From the NCBI GenBank assembly GCA_045539095.1, contig JAZQER010000049.1, forward strand, positions 1-34,443: a stretch of 34,443 bases of DNA, in the 5' to 3' direction. This document shows positions 30,875-34,443 of this stretch, piece after piece. The stretch's first letter is position 1. Each line of letters begins with the position of its first letter. A program made the translations under genes and the position numbers. The notes below the pieces were generated by a model. The model did no database searches, had not been told where the DNA came from, and saw only the letters and a program-made list of their open reading frames with translations. Source of the DNA: SFWF01 sp045539095. GTDB taxonomy: Bacteria > Bacillota > Clostridia > Oscillospirales > Acutalibacteraceae.

Positions 30875-32821
30875 TCACAAAGTTATTGCAGCATTGTGCT
30901 TTTTAGAAATCAATTGGATAATTACTACTGCGCCGACAAGAACAATTCCAATAATATCGGTAATCAGTCCAGGGTAAATAAGCAGCAATCCGCCAATCGC
31001 GCTCACGATTCTTTCATACCAATGCATCTTTTTGACAAAGTATCCCTGAAGTGCCGCAGAAACACCAAACATACCGATAAATGAGGTTATGCAAATTAGA
31101 ACTACCTCGAAAACAGTTGTTTTGATGAAAAGCATAGAAGGGTTAAGTGCAAATACATAGGGTACAATAAACGCGCCGATAGCAAGCTTTGTAGATGTCA
31201 TCGCGGTTTTCATTGGGTTTGCGCCGGCTATCGCTGCACCTGCATAGGCGGCAAGGGCAACAGGGGGAGTAAGGTCCGCAACAATTCCAAAATAGAAAAC
31301 AAAGAAATGAGCGGCTATCATAGGTACACCCATCTGAACAAGAATAGGAGCGCAGGTAGCAGCCATTATGCAATAATTTGCCGTGGTTGGAACACCCATT
31401 CCAAGAACGATGCAGCATAGCATAGTTAAGAAAAGTGCAACGATTACCTTGTCGCCGGCAAGCGCAACAATACCGTTAAAGAGCTTATATGCTAGACCTG
31501 TAACACCGATAATTCCCGCGATAATACCTGCAACACCACAAGCAGCAGCAACAGTAATCATACCTTGTCCGCCGGCGGCTAGCGCTTCAAGTATTCTTTT
31601 TGGTGTAATTCTGTGTTCTTTGTTGAAAAGACTGACAACAATTGATGCAATAATGGCGATTGCAGCAGCATATGCGATAGATTTTGTACTTGTGCCGACA
31701 AGATATATCAGCAAAATAAGAGGTAAAAGAAGGTATGACTGTTTAAGAAGAGGTTTAAGACGAGGAAGTTCTTCCTTTGTAAGCCCCTTTAGCCCTTCTT
31801 TTTTTGCCTCAAGGTGAACTGTGATAAAAACTCCTGCAAAATACAGGACAGCGGGTAAAATTGCTCTTACCACAATGTTAGAATAGGGTACACCCACTGT
31901 TTCAGCCATAAGGAACGCTGCTGCACCCATAATAGGAGGCATTATTTGACCGCCTGTAGATGCAGATGCCTCTGCCGCTGCTGCAAATTCAGGTTTATAA
32001 CCTGTTTTTTTCATAAGGGGTATTGTAACAGCACCCGAGCCTACAGTGTTAGCTACGGATGAACCCGATACCATTCCTTCAAGTGCAGATGCAACAACAG
32101 CGACCTTTGCGGGGCCTCCGGAAAAACGACCGACAAGAGCATTTGCAATATTAATAAAAAAGTCGGCAATTCCGGTACGCTCCAAGAAGGCTCCGAAAAT
32201 TATAAACATAACTATATACTTCGAGCAAACGTTAACAGGAGTAGAAAGAATACCTTCCTTTGAATAGAAAAGAACTCTTACCATTTCGGTAATTCTCGCA
32301 ACAATGCTTGGATTGGTGGAGCCCCAGATTAGGGCATATATAAGCAATAGTCCCGCTACGCATAGAATAGGAAGACCAACACTTCTTCTACAGAGCTCTG
32401 CAAGGCAAAGAATACCAATTATACCTATAGCAACCTCTATGGGGGTGATTTTAAATCGCGCGACTATATCGTTAGCAAATAAGCAGAAATAGAGAAAAGA
32501 GGCTGTTCCGAGAGTCATTATAATTATATCGTACCACGGAATATAATTCGCTCTCGTAACACCTTTTTTAGCAGGAAAGACAATATAGCCAATAAGCAGA
32601 ATGAAGGCCATAAAAGAGGTTAGCCTAATCTCATCGAGCCACGTAGCAAAAAAAGTAACATATATACAAAATATCGAAAAGGAAGCTAGTATACAGTTAA
32701 CTATAGTCTTGGGCACGCCTTCCCAAATTCTCACGTTTGACTCGCGATCATACTTTTTCATTACATCGTCAACACTGAGAGGCGCCGTTTCCGATACAGT
32801 TTTTTTCTTAAACAACGACAT
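30875..32821 (-). CDS. TRAP transporter permease, fused 4TM/12TM type
   Basis: A 648-aa membrane protein with about 16-18 hydrophobic helices: the N-terminal part plays the small (DctQ) role and the rest is DctM-like. Typical segments are ALEGMVSGSSVANTVGSGA, GGQIMPPIMGAAAF and LGMGVPTTANY. This fused form goes with TAXI binding proteins, and one lies directly upstream (32895-33845). These are Na+ or H+ driven importers of organic acids; TAXI members are linked to glutamate and other substrates. The mRNA between the two genes has a terminator hairpin (32846-32880). GGAG precedes the ATG. Confidence 0.93.
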   Translation of the reverse strand: MSLFKKKTVSETAPLSVDDVMKKYDRESNVRIWEGVPKTIVNCILASFSIFCIYVTFFATWLDEIRLTSFMAFILLIGYIVFPAKKGVTRANYIPWYDIIIMTLGTASFLYFCLFANDIVARFKITPIEVAIGIIGILCLAELCRRSVGLPILCVAGLLLIYALIWGSTNPSIVARITEMVRVLFYSKEGILSTPVNVCSKYIVMFIIFGAFLERTGIADFFINIANALVGRFSGGPAKVAVVASALEGMVSGSSVANTVGSGAVTIPLMKKTGYKPEFAAAAEASASTGGQIMPPIMGAAAFLMAETVGVPYSNIVVRAILPAVLYFAGVFITVHLEAKKEGLKGLTKEELPRLKPLLKQSYLLLPLILLIYLVGTSTKSIAYAAAIAIIASIVVSLFNKEHRITPKRILEALAAGGQGMITVAAACGVAGIIAGIIGVTGLAYKLFNGIVALAGDKVIVALFLTMLCCIVLGMGVPTTANYCIMAATCAPILVQMGVPMIAAHFFVFYFGIVADLTPPVALAAYAGAAIAGANPMKTAMTSTKLAIGAFIVPYVFALNPSMLFIKTTVFEVVLICITSFIGMFGVSAALQGYFVKKMHWYERIVSAIGGLLLIYPGLITDIIGIVLVGAVVIIQLISKKHNAAITL

Positions 32822-32845
32822 TTAAAATCTCCTTTTGCAATAATG

Positions 32846-32880
32846 AAAAATTGGCTACAGCAGAAATTACTGCAGCCAAT
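32846..32880 (-). terminator. Intercistronic terminator/attenuator between TRAP genes
   Basis: On the minus strand ATTGGCTGCAG pairs with CTGTAGCCAAT (32870-32880 with 32850-32860, one G-T pair), followed by TTTTT (32846-32850). It lies between the binding-protein stop and the permease start. Partial termination here would give more binding protein than permease, the usual need of such systems. Confidence 0.75.
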
Positions 32881-32894
32881 CGAGAAAAACTGAT

Positions 32895-33845
32895 TTATTC
32901 AGTTTCTACAGTTACACCTTTCTCAGAAAAATACTTAGCTGCGCCCTTATGGAATGGAACTGTGATGCCTTCGGTAGCGTTTTCAAGAGAAAGCTCAGCG
33001 CCCTTCGCGTGAGCAGCTTTTAAAGCATCAATATTATCAAAAATAGCTTTTGTGATATTATAAACATCATCTTCAGATGCAGAGGCGCTTACTATCAGAG
33101 TAGCTTTAACGGTGACGGTTGTTACATCAGCAGTCTGACCTTTATAAGTATTTGCAGGGATCTTGTAAGTAGTGTAGAAGGGGGAAGATTCCATAAGTTT
33201 AGATGCAACATCTCCGTCGATAGGAACAAGATAAGCAGTAGCAGAGGTGCAAAGCTCTTGAATAGCGGGTGTGGGAGCACCGGCAACTATGAAAGCCGCG
33301 TCTATTTTACCATCCTTAAGGGCATCTGCAGAGTCGCCAAAAGACTGATACTGTGGTACAATATCTTCTTCGGTAAGACCTGCCGCCGCAAGGATATCTA
33401 CAGCGTTGAAATAAACGCCGGAACCGGCAGCGCCGATAGAAACCTTTTTACCTCTGAGATCTGCAACACTCTTAATGTTGGGATCCATTGTAACAAGCTG
33501 AACAGCCTCGGCATAGAGTCCGCCTATAACTCGGAAAGAGGCGAGCTTTCCTTCGGCCTCAAATGAACGTGAGCCTGCCCAAGCATATGCCATAACGTCT
33601 GACTGAACAGTACCAAGCTGATAGTTACCGGAATCTATTCCTAAAATATTAGCTTTGGAGCCATCGGTTGAAACAACATTTACGTTTATACCTGAAACTG
33701 TCTTGATCTGGGTTCCGAGGATGCCGCCGTATCCGTAATAAGTACCTTGTGTACTGCCTGTACCCATTGTCATAGTAGATCCGCTACAAGCAGAAAAAGA
33801 GAAAAGAATTGCTAGGGTAATAATGATTGCTAAAATTCGTCTCAT
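32895..33845 (-). CDS. TAXI family TRAP transporter binding lipoprotein
   Basis: A 316-aa exported lipoprotein. From ATG 33845 the signal peptide MRRILAIIITLAILF ends at a lipobox FSAC. GGAGG is seven bases upstream of this ATG and only one base before an alternative ATG at 33851. Mature-protein motifs MGTGSTQGTYYGYGGIL, VQSDVMAYAW, and DLRGKKVSIGAAGSGVYFNA are typical of the TAXI (TRAP-associated extracytoplasmic immunogenic) family. It captures the substrate for the permease downstream. Confidence 0.93.
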   Translation of the reverse strand: MRRILAIIITLAILFSFSACSGSTMTMGTGSTQGTYYGYGGILGTQIKTVSGINVNVVSTDGSKANILGIDSGNYQLGTVQSDVMAYAWAGSRSFEAEGKLASFRVIGGLYAEAVQLVTMDPNIKSVADLRGKKVSIGAAGSGVYFNAVDILAAAGLTEEDIVPQYQSFGDSADALKDGKIDAAFIVAGAPTPAIQELCTSATAYLVPIDGDVASKLMESSPFYTTYKIPANTYKGQTADVTTVTVKATLIVSASASEDDVYNITKAIFDNIDALKAAHAKGAELSLENATEGITVPFHKGAAKYFSEKGVTVETE

Positions 33846-33872
33846 AATCATACCTCCACTAAAATTTATTTT

Positions 33873-33901
33873 ATTATACTAAAATTCTTATTACATTGCA
33901 A
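33873..33901 (-). promoter_or_regulatory. Sigma-A promoter for the TRAP operon
   Basis: Minus-strand TTGCAA (33896-33901), 17 bp, TATAAT (33873-33878). It is placed about 30 bases before the binding-protein start. Confidence 0.72.
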
Positions 33902-34020
33902 GAAATTTATGGATAATATATAAAAAGCTTTTGCTTGTAAGCACACTGCGACCATAACAGTTTGCTGAGTTGTAATTATCGCTTTGCGATTGCTCTGTTC
34001 GAGTCTCAAATCTTAAAAAT

Positions 34021-34057
34021 AAAAAGGAACACACGCCTTTCGGCGGCATTCCTTTTT
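34021..34057 (-). terminator. Intrinsic terminator after tRNA-Ser(GCT)
   Basis: AAAAAGGAA pairs with TTCCTTTTT (34021-34029 with 34049-34057), enclosing an inner CGCC-GAAA-GGCG hairpin. On the minus strand the final T run follows the stem, just after the tRNA-Ser 3' end. The A/T ends would also work for plus-strand transcripts. Confidence 0.82.
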
Positions 34058-34060
34058 ACT

Positions 34061-34151
34061 TGGCGGAGAAGAGGAGACTCGAACTCCTGCGCCGGTTACC
34101 CGACCTACGCCCTTAGCAGGGGCGCCTCGTCACCAACTTGAGTACTTCTCC
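34061..34151 (-). tRNA. tRNA-Ser (anticodon GCT)
   Basis: A class II tRNA of 91 nt including encoded CCA (34061-34063). The acceptor is GGAGAAG/CTTCTCC (34145-34151 with 34065-34071). The anticodon loop CTGCTAA gives GCT, reading AGC/AGT. A long variable arm and T arm GTTCGAGTC are present. It is probably co-transcribed with the tRNA-Ser upstream. Confidence 0.95.
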
Positions 34152-34177
34152 GTGTTGTAACGCTGATTTAAAAAATA

Positions 34178-34266
34178 TGGCGGAGGGAAAGGGATTCGAA
34201 CCCTTGTGGGGTTGCCCCCAAACGGATTTCAAGACCGCCTCGTTATGACCACTTCGATATCCCTCC
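34178..34266 (-). tRNA. tRNA-Ser (anticodon TGA)
   Basis: A class II tRNA of 89 nt with encoded CCA (34178-34180). The acceptor is GGAGGGA/TCCCTCC (34260-34266 with 34182-34188). The anticodon loop CTTGAAA gives TGA. The variable arm GGGG-GCAA-CCCC is clear. The anticodon stem has a T-T opposition at the loop-closing pair (31-39) and a G-T at 27-43. Confidence 0.94.
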
Positions 34267-34281
34267 GAATGTGACCAGTGT

Positions 34282-34310
34282 ATTATATCACACAAAAATT
34301 TTATTGTCAA
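34282..34310 (-). promoter_or_regulatory. Consensus sigma-A promoter for the two tRNA-Ser genes
   Basis: Minus-strand TTGACA (34305-34310), 17 bp, TATAAT (34282-34287) with TG one base before the -10. All positions are consensus. It starts transcription just ahead of tRNA-Ser(TGA). Confidence 0.88.
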
Positions 34311-34356
34311 TATCGATTTTAAAAAAAATCGGGCAACATTGTAGGTTTACAATAGA

Positions 34357-34412
34357 TGTGTTACAGTAACGAATAAAAAAAGAGTGACGAATGGAAAATC
34401 CTGTGTTACAGT
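34357..34412 (+). repeat. Direct repeat TGTGTTACAGT upstream of an off-window gene
   Basis: TGTGTTACAGT occurs at 34357-34367 and 34402-34412. The first copy sits in an exact palindrome GTTACAGTAAC (34359-34369). The window ends in AGGAGGA (34437-34443), a ribosome site for a gene that starts just outside, so these could be its operator. Confidence 0.4.
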
Positions 34413-34443
34413 TAAGTTGCTCAAATCAAAACGTACAGGAGGA

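Noticed and set aside
31143..31418. Cys-rich reading frame inside the TRAP permease gene, minus strand
   Set aside because: It is a shadow in another frame of a clear membrane transporter gene, with no ribosome site of its own.
33990..34020. GTTCGAGTCTC on the plus strand, identical to the T-arm core of the nearby tRNA-Ser
   Set aside because: The bases on either side do not pair and no acceptor or anticodon arm is present. At most it is a tRNA remnant or attachment-site trace, with no integrase near.

Overview
The window looks like a chromosomal segment of an AT-rich, spore-forming member of the Clostridia, most likely near Oscillospiraceae/Ruminococcaceae. That placement is inferred from gene content and order, not from a search. 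Sporulation genes are spread through it: ylbJ, yqfC, yqfD, spoIIM, a 27-codon spoVM, and a gene with the layout of Clostridioides sipL. Housekeeping genes follow Firmicute orders (phoH-ybeY-era-yqzL-recO, gmk-rpoZ-priA-def-fmt-rsmB-rlmN-stp-prkC-rsgA). Starts include GTG and TTG, and many genes overlap by a few bases. I see no phage, insertion sequence, CRISPR array or rRNA.

Layout. 1-166 is a dense array of small hairpins joined by GAAGT/ACTTC linkers. 167-420 carries minus-strand tRNA-Gln and tRNA-His behind a full-consensus promoter. 469-1769 (minus) holds a small Cys-rich protein and YlbJ. 1847-3299 (plus) is yqfC-yqfD. 3301-9048 runs from a strong promoter through phoH, ybeY, era, yqzL, recO and mutS2. 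9123-20945 is one long plus-strand unit from yicC and remA through gmk, rpoZ, priA, def, fmt, rsmB, rlmN, stp and prkC to rsgA, closed by a clear terminator. 21004-22917 is a spore-coat locus: a 51-aa membrane peptide, spoVM and sipL. A reductase of the FabG/YmfI type follows on the minus strand, then proC-spoIIM-xerD on plus. 26350-28726 is a polar amino acid ABC importer with a perfect consensus promoter. 28713-33901 is a minus-strand operon: TAXI-type TRAP binding protein, fused TRAP permease, PfkB-family sugar-phosphate kinase and M20 amidohydrolase. The right end has two minus-strand tRNA-Ser genes with a consensus promoter, then upstream sequence of a gene that starts beyond the window.

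How it works together. The central operon couples RNA polymerase (omega), replication restart (PriA), translation start and maturation (Def, Fmt, RsmB, RlmN, RsgA) and Ser/Thr signalling (Stp/PrkC). SpoVM and SipL would act at the forespore surface, where in C. difficile SipL binds SpoIVA. The two transport operons feed amino acids and an unknown TRAP substrate.

The points most worth a second look are: an ABC amino-acid binding protein whose domain order is circularly permuted; the short spoVM next to sipL; the branched hairpin element at the left edge; a perfect 12-bp hairpin holding the ribosome site in its loop and the M20 start codon in its stem; and a XerD-type recombinase with Lys in place of the first catalytic Arg.
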